Positions 1 to 10,417 of a stretch of DNA of 64,000 nucleotides are shown here, piece after piece. Below the pieces are notes generated by a model. It ran no database searches. It had not been told where the DNA came from and was given only the letters and a program-made list of their open reading frames with translations. Position 1 is the stretch's first letter; each line of letters begins with the position of its first letter. The translations under genes were made by a program, and so were the position numbers. The DNA comes from Trichosphaerium sp. ATCC 40318 (Eukaryota; Discosea; Flabellinia; Trichosidae). Location: contig JALMLS010000590.1 of the NCBI GenBank assembly GCA_038496445.1, forward strand, positions 1-64,000, in the 5' to 3' direction.

Positions 1-347
1 AAGCCTGATTCTGTAATTGGTGTATCCAAAATACGTTCGTCACCGTACTTTTGCCACAAGCCCTTGGACACCTTGTATGCACCTACGCTCGTTGTTATTA
101 TTTGCGCCTCAATATGCCGTTATTTTACCGTCGTATGTGCTACTTTCTTCACCCATAAGAAAAACTCTAGGATCATTTGCTAATTCTTCGTCTAGTGCCT
201 CTCTTAGTGCCTCACGTACTTGCATCTAGTGCGCGTGAGATTACTGAGTATAGTTGAGTTAGAGCGTACAACTTTTGGTGCAGCACTGTATGTGCGCTTA
301 GCAGTGCGAGTTTGTGACGATAGCGCTGTACGTTGAGCTAGTGACAT
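1..347 (-). CDS. PDHB: Pyruvate dehydrogenase E1 component beta subunit, N-terminal part (runs off left edge)
   Basis: The complement encodes an N-terminus beginning [18 protein letters not shown], rich in Arg, Ser and Thr and lacking acidic residues, as expected of a mitochondrial presequence. After a short intron (about 222-270, ending TAG) the reading continues [19 protein letters not shown], then [15 protein letters not shown] second intron of about 50 bases is followed by [19 protein letters not shown]. This is the conserved start of the E1-beta thiamine-diphosphate subunit family. The protein would pair with E1-alpha in the mitochondrial matrix to decarboxylate pyruvate. Only roughly the first 80 residues lie in the window; the catalytic remainder is beyond position 1. 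The start is chosen because it gives a presequence and a clean splice into the conserved domain. The paralogous branched-chain E1-beta is the main alternative. Confidence 0.85.
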
Positions 348-555
348 ACTTACTCCAGTTCTCAAGATGAGATAATAGTGCCTTACCCTTGCAATACGTA
401 TCATGGTGCCTCTTTGTTAGTTTTCAAAACAGAAACTGATTTTTATGCGCACTGGTCACAATTCTTCAATAAGCCTCAACCACTCAACGTTACAACAACC
501 AACATGAATAGGACCCACAAAGCGGGTCACAGAGCTGCACCTCTCTGGTCTAGTT

Positions 556-1784
556 TTAATCTTCACGCGTACTGGTAACTTTTGCAGCGTGTAACCATAG
601 CGACTCTTTGCTGTAGCCTATACCGTTGTCGCTACCAAATACGCTTTGATGGCTGCTTTGGTATGTGATTGCTGCAGCTAGTTGCAATGACGCAGTTCGC
701 AAGCACAGTAATGCTGTTGTTGATACAATTTTTGATACATTTGGTTTTTTTTTATAATTCGAGCTGTTTTCATACACTGGAAACGTTATACTGGGTGGTT
801 ATTGTACAGGCAAGCATTCTTGACATGCGTCAGATTAGGTTGAAGCATCTTCTGTGGCACGGTGCGGTAATGCAATTGCATCGTGTTCTAGACGCTGATT
901 GCATTCGTATGCGAGTAAAAAGTATTTGTACAGATCTTTCAGTCGTTCTTGAGCCTCGTAAGTCAGGTACGTAGCGTGTGGCACTGCATCGCAAACGCTG
1001 TGATAAACATCGTTCCAAGCCATCACGTGATTTACCTATAATCAAAAGATGTTTCAGCACTGGGGATGTACGAAAAGAGGTATTTGCACGTGAATACACA
1101 CGCAAGTAAAAATATGAGGTGTGGTCTCTTTGCAACACACGCACGCGTAGAAAACCCCCACGTGATATCACTTCACTGTACAGCAAATATAAATTAATGT
1201 TGTTGTCCGCCACTGAAAAGCAACCAGTTGGCAAATCGTCCAATTCCACCTTTTGACACAGTGTTAGCTGGTTTTTTTGATAAATTTTATTTTTTCAACA
1301 CCTGAAAAAATAAATACCTTTCTGTTTGTTTCCATAAAGCGTGTATACTCTCGCCAAAATGTTGTGGAGTCCTATTAACGGTTTTTAAGTCTAATGGGTG
1401 TACAACTAATAGAATTAAGAACCTGAAAAAATAGAAGCGTCTTTTGCGCTTCCTTCTTCATTTTTTGCATGCGATCGGCCAGTGCTCGTACTTTTTGCGA
1501 GTATTCAGTTGTTTCGCGCTTAAAAGCTGAAATTTACGGTGAATTAACGTCCTACATCTGAAAATACGAGTTACCTTCAATATTATCAAGCATGGACGGT
1601 TTTTCAGGTGCACTTTCAACCGACGCATTTGAAGCGCCAGATTTCGCGTCGTCAGCGCCTTCCTTTGCGATTTTTTGCCGTTTGGCCGGTTTACTTGTCG
1701 AACTGCGTGTACTACGCGTGGAAACTAATCAACGTGAGCCACAACAAGAGCACAGTAAAGAAAATAACCTTTTCTCTTGCTCAT
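556..1784 (-). CDS. ARID/BRIGHT-domain DNA-binding protein
   Basis: Exons join across short introns. The start is MSKRKVSTRSTRSSTSK (1784 downward), a basic N-terminus that continues KPAKRQKIAKEG and resembles a nuclear signal. Next comes a charged helix (about 1450-1545, ending KEAQKTLLFFQ), then the ARID fold: TFWREYTRFMETNRK, VELDDLP, NLYLLYSEVISRGGFLRV, then AWNDVYHSVCDAVPH and LYKYFLLAYE. The pattern of F/W-Y-F, LP, DLY-like LY, V-RGG and the distal Y..YLL.YE is the ARID signature. ARID proteins bind AT-rich DNA, often within SWI/SNF-type remodelling complexes, so a nuclear chromatin role is inferred. The 3' end is less sure: an open exon runs to a stop at 556, but the splice after the ARID domain (about 780-840) is my choice. 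No second domain was recognised. Confidence 0.7.
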
Positions 1785-2026
1785 AGAGCCATCAATCTAA
1801 AAGTGTGGCCACTGAGGTAACTTGAGCAAAAACTTTAAGTGAGGTGTCAGGCCTAAACAGAAAACAACCAAACACATGTTAACATACAATTTTAATAACA
1901 ATATACACTTAGGTACACGTAAAGAAAGTTGGTACAGAGCTTTTTTGGCCTAGTGCCACAAAAATAGGATAATTGATTGGTGGTTGTTCTTTTTTGCTTT
2001 GTCTGCAAATCAAAAAAACAAAAGAG

Positions 2027-3447
2027 TTAGACTGTAGCCCTAACATCAGCACGGTCGCCTCTCGTAGTCTCTGGCGTGAGCGCTCGCAAAAAGTGTTCTT
2101 TGGAGCAAGCGTTTTTCACAAATGGGTGCTAATAATAATAAATGTCAGATACTTGACAGCTTGTACTATGTATGGAAAGGCTATATATGACACGCACTGA
2201 AAGCAATTGATGGGCATCTGGTCTTCGCATTGGGTGCTTCATTAAGCAGTAGTTCTTAAATTCCTTGAATTCGTAGCTCCAATACCCCTCGTTAGAGAGT
2301 GGAGGTATGCCGTGTATATTCATCAATGTCATAGCACGCATAGGTGCTGATTTAAAGTACGGAGGTTCTCCTAAAGTACCAAAGTGTGAGGGACTTACTT
2401 TGAGGTTGTTGACAAAAAAAAAACAGAAGCAACAAGCCAGCAAAGGGTACCTTCTGCCATTTCGAAGCAAACAATACCGAGACTCCATATATCAACTTTG
2501 ACGCCATAACCAGCAGGACTCCCCAAAATTTCTGGAGCCATCCAATACGGCGTGCCAACAACCGTTTGCCGCTTTTGTTTTTTCTTGGTAAGTTGTGCTG
2601 CGAATCCAAAGTCGGCTATTGCGAAAAACCTTGGTCAGATTTTGATAGGCGAAGTCTTTGAGATAGATTGTTTAAAACGTACTTATTTTGACGTTGCCGT
2701 AAGCGTCAATGAGTATATTATCGCTTTTAACGTCCCTGTGTATCCTTCCCTTTGAATGTAGAAATTCCAGAGCCTTCAGTATCGACAAACAAACGTGTGC
2801 AATAGCGCGTTCTACAATAGGAATTAGGGCAATGACACATGCTAGCACTTTATGTTGCGCACCGTCAAATACAATGCCGTCCGCCAAAAACTCAAACAAA
2901 GCGCCTTTTTCCATCCACTCCATCACGACCTACCATGCGCTGTTAGTACAGTGTTTGCTTCGCTTATTTTTAGTTCTCCAGTTGTCCGTGCCGTACCCAT
3001 AGTTCGTCGGTGACAATGAAGCTGTCGAGGTAGGTGACGACATTGTTGTGTCGCTTTGACTTTTTCATAACCTGGATTTCGTTTTTCATCATTTGTGGTG
3101 TTATAACATTTTCCTTTAGCTTCATGCGCTTTATGCACACCATCTTTTTGGCCTTTTTGTGAAGAGCTGAAAATATGGTGCCAGACGTACTAAAATAATC
3201 ATAATGAGCTTTCTCAGGTTGCAATGCGTGTGAGGCGTTTTATTACATTGTTGACGAAAATGGTTGTTCGGAAATGGATTGTTGTTCGTTTTTTGAAATG
3301 AAAAAACCCAAAAACAACTAAAATAAATAAAATGTCGTACCCATGCTCTATTTGTCTTAATTGCGTGTATTCATCGGCATGACGGTGAGCATTGTCAGAT
3401 ACAACATCGAACAAAGATTTTTGTGATTGCTTTTTAGGTAGTTTCAT
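2027..3447 (-). CDS. PAK/STE20-family serine/threonine protein kinase
   Basis: The exons encode an almost complete protein kinase domain. In order: a glycine-loop region [15 protein letters not shown]; the ATP lysine in VCIKRMKL; the hinge [15 protein letters not shown]; the catalytic loop [13 protein letters not shown] (about 2715-2750); the activation segment ADFGFAAQL (about 2600-2625); [13 protein letters not shown] (about 2525-2560); [20 protein letters not shown]; and finally HQLLS spliced to HPFVKNAC near 2110. The KSDN loop and the GTPYWMAPE segment are typical of group A PAKs, which act downstream of Cdc42/Rac. Only about 36 residues precede the kinase domain from the chosen ATG, and no CRIB motif is visible there, so either upstream exons are missed or this is a short CRIB-less kinase. 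The stop is at 2027-2029. Confidence 0.85.
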
Positions 3448-3905
3448 CGCGCAGGCTCTTGTTTGTAGAATAGGTTTCTGTCTTATTGATTGGCGGTGCG
3501 TACTCGCAATTCTATCCTACACCAAATTCGTTTAGCTAAACGGATACGAACAATCGCGTAATGGATAGCTTTTTGCGTACCCGTCGTGTGGTTTTGGTGA
3601 GTTTTTTTTCTGTGCCTCTGTTGTTCGTTGGGCGGTTTAGATCGCTCATTGAACCAGTCACACGTAGGCGCGATCCAGAGGAGGGGTGCGTAACTTGTTT
3701 GTGGTGGGTAACGTGCATTTTTGGTTGGTATCTTTCCGGATACAGGTGTGGGGTGATAGTGTTTACTCGTTGTAACGCGAGGTTGGTTTATCAAGGAAGA
3801 GCAGGCAGTTAAGTGAGTTTTAATTTGTGGTGTAGCAATTTGAGTTTTCATCGCAGTATAAACTGTTACCCAAGCGTAATATTGGCAAATCGAACAGGAG
3901 CATGC
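3448..3905. other. Divergent intergenic region with no supported gene
   Basis: This gap lies between the start of the PAK-like kinase (minus strand) and the start of the DENN protein (plus strand). Open frames of 60-122 codons exist on both strands but overlap each other. They show neither splice-consistent continuation nor any recognisable motif. It may contain a shared promoter and possibly an unrecognised 5' exon of the kinase. Confidence 0.4.
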
Positions 3906-6900
3906 ATGAGTGAAGAACAGGAGCGTTTAGACGGATCACCTCGCAAATTGGTTGCTGCGGTGGCAGTAGCAGGTACGCGCACTTTGGGTAATTAAAAGAG
4001 GGTTGTTGTGACAAAATTAGAGTTCGACATTAATGAAGGCAATACAATATCTAGCAGCTACCCTGACAACGTACGTAATGTTCCTATACCGTTAACACAG
4101 TATCTTACAGCCTTTTTGACGGTATTTGCTGTAGTTCGACTTCCTTGGTTACTCCATTAATTATATAGCCGATCTTTGTCTTCCAGATAGGGTACAGTGT
4201 TTCCTCTACGCGCAACCAAGTTGATTTTCCCATTATTTTGTGTTTTCGCTGTGTCAGGCCATTTATTCGCGGATCAATGGTAGTGAAACGCTGACGGGTT
4301 GTACTGTTAGGGCCACTTACTGAAAGAAGATGGAACAATGCTATTCTTGCCGCCCCAAAACAATCCACAAGGCAAACCAGCGCTGTATGGTATAGCGCTC
4401 TTTAGAAACAAATCGGACGCAACAGTGAAGCGTGGTGCTATCCAAAAGAGTCTTGGTATGCATCAGTCAAAGTGTCATTGTGCACACTCATTTTTATTTT
4501 CATAGTTATATTTGGACGCGAACCCTATTTTGATGTGTTTGGCCCTATTGGTCGCGAGGCTGTAAAACAATACATTGTACGCATATGATGTGTTTGTCAT
4601 TTAACCATTATTGGTGTTGACACGTGCCCAGGACAATCCTGATCCCAATATCCTGCAAGAGGTCTACGATAGCCTCAACTCAGGCTGGATATCCGGCAAA
4701 ACTACCGTCACATTTCGAGAGCAGCAATTCAAAGTGGATGTACCAACATTGGAGGTGAATGTATACCCCGGCGCGTCATTAGTTAGTATTATTACACAAT
4801 TCGGTCCTGATACAATGCACCTGTGGTATTCAGTGTTATTGGGTTACAGGTAATTTTATTTCGTCAGTACTTTTGTAAGAAAGGAATTCTAATTGTTGTC
4901 TTAAAGAATCCTTTTCGTTGGTGCACCTGCGGCTGCAATATGTGCGATGGCGATAGCTTGTCCGTTATTTGTGCATCCTCTGCAAGGTACTGTCCAAGCA
5001 TTGCACTCGAGTAATAGTTAACTGTTGTTGTTGCAATAGGTGTTGGAGACAAAATTAGACCGTATGTTGCATTGACAAGCGCTGAGATCATGCTTATACC
5101 AGGAACAATCTCGTCCACCACAAACTTACTTTTCGAATCAAAACCACAGTGGTACGACACTTGTGCATCATTCAATACAGGTATTATTGTAAAGGGAGAA
5201 AAGACATTAAGCAGTCAAGCCAAAAAGTTCATTACGAACATCATAAAGTGCCTGGAAGAGAGAGATTGGAAAACATCCGATAAAAAGGAGGAATGGTGCG
5301 TATCTCTCGCTTGCATTTTGGTTTGGTATCTATTTTGTTGGTTAACATGTTGTTTCTATTGGTGCAGGGTGAGACAACAGTTTGTTACGTATACGCGTAG
5401 ATTTTTGTCCGGCGTGGAATCACTAGAATTTGATGACATGTTGCACAAGCAATTGGCCACCGTATTTAGAGGAGGGCCTCTATACGCCAAGTACGTATCC
5501 TTATACAACCGCGCTCTTTGTGTAATTGTGTGCTCATGTTCGCCTCAAAAGATGGCAAGAGAGAAGAGGCAAGCAACAGACTGCTCCAGATCAAGCAAAG
5601 GCCACTAAAGCGCTAGGCATGCTTGGCACCCTATCACAGAACCCTGAAATGAAATTAAGTAAAATGCAGGTACTCACCTGTATGTTGGATATACAGCGTG
5701 CCTTGAAAGATTTAGAAACGGCTGATGAGGTACGATACCCACACGCACACTCGACGCTTTTTTCCCCTTCTAACTTATTTTCTAGCTTGTAGAGCAGGGC
5801 GTTGTGGTTACCATTTGTCACATGCTGGGAAACCAAGGCTCAGGTGTGCGCAAGTATTCTTGCGAGATACTAGGCCAGTTGGTAGATAGCACAAACGGCA
5901 TGTTTCATATTATTGCTGGTAGTGTTGTACCACAAGTCAGCAAGCTCCTAGACGTACGTTTGAACTCGTATTCTCTTTGGGTTTTTTTATCGACTAGAGC
6001 CATGCTTTTCCTAACAGGTGTGGTTATAGGACCACATGCCCAACGTGAGACAGGCAGCTGCGCAAACTTTGACAAAATTTGCAACGTCGTATTGTGGATT
6101 TTATGCGATGCGTGAAAACAACTTGCAAAACACATTGACAGATATATTATTGTCTGAGTCTGGTTTGAATCTGAAGCGCCATGCTGCTTCAGCCTTATTG
6201 GAGGTACGAACCCGCCTTTTTGATATAGTGTGCCTTTTGTTGTAGATAGATACTCAACCATGAGCTTTAGATGGTATCTATGGGACAGTGCGCAGTTCAG
6301 AGGCTAGATGAGCTGCGTGGGTTTGTAAAGCGGAGTACTCTCGATTACGATTTCGAGGGGAATTTGTACATGATATTTGATGCCATAGGCGATCCTTTGA
6401 ATTGTCTTCCTGTCAGTGAGGCTACATCGAAACTACTTGGCGTGCGTAATTCTTGCAATTATTGGCAATTACATTGACGCTGGCGCAATAGGCCCTGCGC
6501 AAAAGTGACGGATCGCGAAATGAAGTCGCAGACAGCTTACTAGGATGTACGCTTCCGTATTGTTGTTTTTTTTTGATTTGCAAATCTGACCTTTGTTGCA
6601 CTAGCCATGAAGACAGACAATCGAATAGTATTAGAGGTCGTTGGTGGCGGAGGTGTTCAGACCTTGTTGGCTAGTATTCAAGAAGCTGGGCCAGAAGATG
6701 CGCTCAGTCGCACTTGCTTTCAAGTACAACCATTTCTTTACATTGTTGTCAATTTGTTTACTGTGTATTGTAGGCTATTGCATTGATTGCTGATGTTTGT
6801 ATTGGGAGAAAGAGTTTATTAGGCAACAAGGTAATTGAAAAGACGCTAGCTAGAATAGAGGAAGCTAGCGCACGGCCGTTATTCTTGTACGTTGTTATTG

Positions 6901-7522
6901 GTACTGGTTTTTCTGAAATTTGTTTTTCAGGTATTACATTGTACGCTTCCTCCACATATGTGCACAACATCAAGAAACTGCCCAGTGCTTTGCTGACTTG
7001 AACGGTGTTTCTTACCTGGTACCAGTAATCAAACGATATTATAGACAAGAAATTGTCAATACAGTATGTGTGCCATGTCTTGGCACAATCAAAGAAATAC
7101 TCACCAGTGATTCCTGCTTATATCCGCCCAAAACACACATTACTGTTGTGTTGGAACCTTTAAAGGGTTTACATGACTGGATACAAGAGGATATAAACAG
7201 TAGATGTCCTAATCAGGTACCGTTGGTGTCTTCCAATATACCTTTGTCTGACTGTGTGTACAATAGGAAATATGGGACTTATTGGACAGTGTAGTCACAC
7301 TGTGCTATGACAATACTAAAGCCACTACAGAGGTATGTAAAAACGGTATGGTTCGTTAGTGCTAATTTCAATTGAAAGACTGCAGACTTGCTTGCCAAAC
7401 TGCAAACAACGTCACCTGTTGTTGCACCCAAAACAAACAAACAGAACAAGCAAACATTTACAGACATCAACAACATTGTAAATGATTTGTTGAATGACGC
7501 AGAGGGAGTAACAGACATATAA
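3906..7522 (+). CDS. DENN-domain protein with C-terminal armadillo-like repeats
   Basis: The start is MSEEQERLDGSPRKLVAAV. Splicing gives AEFDINEGNTISSSYPDN, then a poorly resolved stretch with LCLPDRVQCFLYAQP, then LPPQNNPQGKPALYGIALFR (about 4342-4410) and RGAIQKSL, IFGREPYFDVFG, ILQEVYDSLNSGWISG. Next come RILFVGAPAAAICAMAIACP and PYVALTSAEIMLIPGTIS. The order (FD...YP, LYG.A.FR, R.A.QKS, PYF, then a hydrophobic strand and IPGT) is that of DENN domains (DENND6/AVL9 group), which act as Rab GEFs. From about 5580 to 7300 the exons, in the same splice phase, encode helical armadillo-like repeats, for example LVEQGVVVTICHMLG and HMPNVRQAAAQTLTKFATS. The stop is at 7520-7522. At least ten introns are present. 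The exon borders between 4050 and 4330 are uncertain. Two adjacent genes cannot be fully excluded, but the junction GGPLYAK to WQERRG splices in frame. Confidence 0.65.
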
Positions 7523-7599
7523 CATTGTAAATCATATAAATACGTTGTATATTGTAGTTTATTGGTACCCCAATATTCAAAATGTTACATATATCAATT

Positions 7600-7672
7600 G
7601 GGCGAGTGGTGTAATTGGTATCACACGCCCTTAGCATGGGCGAGGTACCGGGATCGAAGCCCGGCTTGTCCA
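7600..7672 (+). tRNA. tRNA-Ala (anticodon AGC)
   Basis: The 73-base cloverleaf folds by eye. The acceptor GGGCGAG (7600-7606) pairs with CTTGTCC (7665-7671). The anticodon stem CGCCC/GGGCG encloses the loop TTAGCAT (7631-7637, anticodon AGC). The T stem CCGGG/CCCGG encloses ATCGAAG. Position 3:70 is a G:U pair, the classical alanine identity element. The discriminator is A. There is no intron. It lies just downstream of the DENN-armadillo gene, at the boundary with the repeat-rich block. Confidence 0.95.
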
Positions 7673-8162
7673 ACCATCTTTTTACATTTTGTTTTTATAT
7701 TTTAATGGTTTTGATTAAGTCTACCAACAATGTTGTAATCGTTGTTCAGGTCTGAACATATGCATAGACACAATTTTGTACTTTTATCAGTGAAGAATAG
7801 ATTGGCATTGTTCTATGGTTGTCATCAGTCATTGGCCAATGTGGTCAAAGTGTATGTGTTGCTTAGTAAAAAAATGGTGAGTGGTATCCAAAGTGTAGCT
7901 ATGGTGGTTATGGCATGCCTTAAAATTGATATCTTCAAGCTTGACCAATTTTAAAAGTTGCTGGGTTGTTTCTATCAATATTGAAATTGAGATTTTGACC
8001 TGTACTAACTCCATATGGAACCTGTACTTATGTGACCCATATACTTAACTTGTATGGGTTTCATACTATTGATTTATACTTTAACCATACAGGTTACATA
8101 CAGGTAAAGTACAAATTGTAATTATTGGATACACAACATACCTTTTTTTCTCATATAATGTA
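7673..8162. other. AT-rich non-coding stretch between tRNA and repeat block
   Basis: No open frame longer than about 70 codons shows coding character. The only structure noted is a loose cluster of related ACCTGTA, CATAC and TACAGG words between 8000 and 8110, some in inverted orientation. I see no gene here. Confidence 0.5.
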
Positions 8163-8250
8163 CAGTGGTGGAATCAAACAAAATACGCGTGCCTAAAACG
8201 TGCCATTTGCGTGGAAAATAAACATGCCCAAAACGTGCCATTTGCGTGTT
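8163..8250 (+). mobile_element. Solo copy of the palindrome's terminal sequence
   Basis: CAGTGGTGGAATC at 8163 is identical to the first 13 bases of both ends of the giant palindrome. It is followed by words of the same subterminal family, read in the opposite orientation to the array at 9984: AAAACGTGCCATTTGCGTGG, then again near 8225-8250. Similarity ends at about 8250. No gene A or B sequence follows. It could be a decayed or truncated element end, or a small non-autonomous derivative whose other end I could not find. Confidence 0.65.
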
Positions 8251-8546
8251 GTATCCATGACCTGTCCTTAATAGAAATTTGGTCAAAAATTCAAAAATAA
8301 AAAAATTGACAAACTCAAAACTCAACCATCTCACCCCAAAGCTGATCACTAACAATAAAACATGTATCTACAAGTAAACAGTAGTTATGTTTGTATCGGC
8401 ATGGCTTTAAAAGTAGGCAAAAAATGTAAAAATACCCAAAAACCAACAATTTCTTGATTTTTCTATTTTTTGTGAATAACTCAGGTCTACTAGTATGAAT
8501 CCTTTAAAAAAAAAGTATGGCCCACTGTTAGATACAATGCATGGTT

Positions 8547-8912
8547 TCATGGTGGTTTGGGTTCAGTGCCCCTTTTTTGTACTTTCAAGGTCCAAAAAGC
8601 CAAGCCCACATGCAGACAAAGGGTTATAGCAGCAACATGAAGAGTGTTGTGTTGATGCATGGAGATTGAACAACACTCTAGCAGCTTTCTTAATTTTAGT
8701 AATATGTGTGGCAAACTATGTAAAAAATGAAAAGTATATGTGATGGGTTGGTTGACCTCATGCATATGGTACAGCAAAGACTTGAGAGTGAGAACAAAAA
8801 GTGTTGGAGAAAGAGAATCACCTTGCTTGTTTCCATTTTTAATCTTAAATGTGAAACTATGCTGGAAGATTAGCCAACATGCATTGAATAGCCTTGTGAG
8901 CAACTGAGTCAA
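8547..8912 (-). pseudogene. LINE-type reverse transcriptase fragment
   Basis: The complement reads FKIKNGNKQGDSLSPTLFVL followed by TLKSLLYHM. The QGDSLSPTLF core is the conserved (R/K)QGDPLSP block that lies just N-terminal to the catalytic xxDD strand in non-LTR retrotransposon reverse transcriptases. The preceding LFNACWLIFQHSF segment fits the same family. The catalytic DD block is not visible, and the frame has stops at both ends, so this is a relic. A second, different copy lies at the right edge of the palindrome. Confidence 0.7.
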
Positions 8913-9039
8913 AGTTTTTGAAAGACAACAAACACAAAGTCATAATCCTATTTCACCAGTTGTGAGTGCTAGGTGACACCACTTTTCTAACAGTAAAATC
9001 GGGAGTAGATAATGCAGTAGTAAAATCGGAAGTACGTGT

Positions 9040-9312
9040 GAAGTACGTATATTGTACGTGTGAAAAAGTACGTGGCACGTACGTATATTGTACGTGTCAA
9101 AATACGTGCCACGTACGTATTTCATCCGTGTGAAAAGTACGTGGCACGTACGTATATTGTACGTGTGAAAAGTACGTGCCACGTACGTATATTGTACGTG
9201 TGAAAAGTACGTGCCACGTACGTATATTGTACGTGCGAAAAGTACGTGCCACGTACGTATATTGTACGTGTGAAAAGTACGTGGCACGTACGTATATTGT
9301 ACGTGTCAAAAG
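9040..9312. repeat. Tandem array of about 34-bp ACGTACGTAT units
   Basis: About seven to eight units are present. The word ACGTACGTAT recurs every 34-35 bases (for example at 9077 and 9111), each followed by ATTGTACGTGTGAAAAGTAC and a GTGCC or GTGGC variant. Each unit is itself rich in self-complementary ACGT words. Open frames across it are artefacts of the repeat length. Confidence 0.85.
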
Positions 9313-9384
9313 TTGGAATTTTGCCTCGTTTTGAACAAAAAATACTAAAAACGATGGATTGGTTTATTGGTAATTACAACTACT

Positions 9385-9450
9385 TATACATTACAATACA
9401 TTACAATACACTACATACAATACATTACAATACATTACAATACATTACCA
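9385..9450. repeat. ATTACAATAC microsatellite
   Basis: Imperfect tandem copies of ATTACAATAC (with ACTACATACA variants) occur just downstream of the ACGTACGT array. It is simple-sequence DNA. Confidence 0.8.
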
Positions 9451-9695
9451 CTAAACGACCATGTTTCTGGAGATATTTCTATCATCATGCCTTACCGACC
9501 TACAACTGCAACTTAACCACCACAACTTAATGACTATTCAGAAAAATGCTTGAAACCCATAATCGTCTTTAAAAAGTGGTTTAATAGAGCTATTAAGCCA
9601 TAATATCCTTAAACTACTCCAAATACATATTTTCTGTCGTTTTTGCTTAAAAATGGTGCACCAAACCCCAAACCACCATGAAACCATGCATTGTA

Positions 9696-9958
9696 CCTAA
9701 TTATACCTAATGCTACATTTTCTGAGTGGTTTGTACAGAGAGACCAAAGTTATGCAATAAAACAACAAAACACAGCAAAAAGCTACATTTTGCACTTTAT
9801 TAAGTTTTCTCCTCTAGTTTTTAAGTAAATGCCCTAATAATCCTAAAACACCCTCTCCTATTAATAATACATGGTTTCGTACCTTGCGACTACAAGCTGT
9901 CTGTTATTTTTTGAGATTTTTTTTTGAATTTTTTGGCTACCAAATGCCAGATTTTTTG
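9696..9958. other. Non-coding left flank of the palindrome
   Basis: AT-rich sequence with no supported gene. The bases immediately before the palindrome (AGATTTTTTG) do not match those immediately after its right end (TCAGTACTGA), so no target-site duplication is visible. Confidence 0.5.
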
Positions 9959-9977
9959 CAGTGGTGGAATCGGACAG
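9959..9977 (+). repeat. Left terminal inverted repeat end
   Basis: CAGTGGTGGAATCGGACAG is repeated exactly in inverse orientation at 25803-25821 and, for its first 13 bases, at 8163. The similarity between arms stops abruptly outside this point, marking the element boundary. The CAGTGGT start recalls some hAT-type ends, but that alone is weak evidence. Confidence 0.8.
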
Positions 9978-10345
9978 TACGCGAATGGCACGTTTTGGGC
10001 ACGTTTTGGGCACGTTTTTTTTCCACGCAAATTGCACGTTTTGGGCACGTTTTTTTTCCACGCAAAAGGCACGTTTCTCTTCCACATGCTGGCCACGCAA
10101 ATGGCACGTTTTGGGCACGTTTTGGGCACGCGGATTTTCCACGTTTTGGACACGTTTTGGGCACGCATATTTTCCACGTTTTGGGCACGCTTTGGACACG
10201 TTTATTTCACACGTTTTGAACACGTTTTGGGCACGCATATTTCACACGTTTTAAGCACGTTTTGAGCACGCATATTTTCCACGCAAATGGCACGTTTTGG
10301 GCACGCGTATTTTTCACGCAAATGGCACGTTTTGAGCACGCATAA
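9978..10345. repeat. Left subterminal CACGTTTTGGG array
   Basis: Dense direct repeats of 11-12 base words (GCACGTTTTGGG, with TTTTGGACACG and TTTTGAGCACG variants) are interspersed with CCACGCAAATGGC. They run from the terminus to just beyond the gene B 3' end. Such subterminal arrays are common binding platforms for transposases. The right arm carries one extra 12-base unit. Confidence 0.85.
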
Positions 10346-10417
10346 TACAGCAGTTGTTAACAAATTTTATAATATTTATTTAATTATATAAACCAACAAT
10401 CGTTACAAATAAATACA

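Larger units (their letters stand above)
8533..9695. repeat. 29-bp inverted repeats bounding a 1.16-kb segment
   Basis: The 29 bases at 8533-8561 (containing ATGGTTTCATGGTGGTTTGG) recur as the exact reverse complement at 9667-9695. The enclosed segment contains a LINE fragment, an ACGTACGT-type tandem array and a short ATTACAATAC microsatellite. This may be an unrelated foldback or MITE-like unit, or a composite of nested insertions. I see no clear target-site duplication outside the repeats. Confidence 0.7.

Noticed and set aside
4105-4368. Minus-strand frame of 87 codons
   Set aside because: The opposite strand at this place encodes exons of the DENN protein with in-phase splicing (LPPQNNPQGKPALYGIALFR), so the minus frame is taken as antisense.
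9097-9309. Open frames in the ACGTACGT array
   Set aside because: Repeat-derived; the encoded sequence is a periodic artefact.
9959-9977. Assignment of the element to hAT on the basis of the CAGTGGT start, or to the KDZ group on the basis of a linked oxygenase-like gene
   Set aside because: No hAT dimerisation domain or RNase H-type DDE triad, no KDZ-type transposase motif, and no 8-base target duplication is visible; the terminal bases alone are too weak.
9861-10265. Open frames of 80-150 codons across the subterminal arrays (and at 25504-25995)
   Set aside because: They are low-complexity translations of the CACGTTTTGGG repeat on both strands and in several frames.
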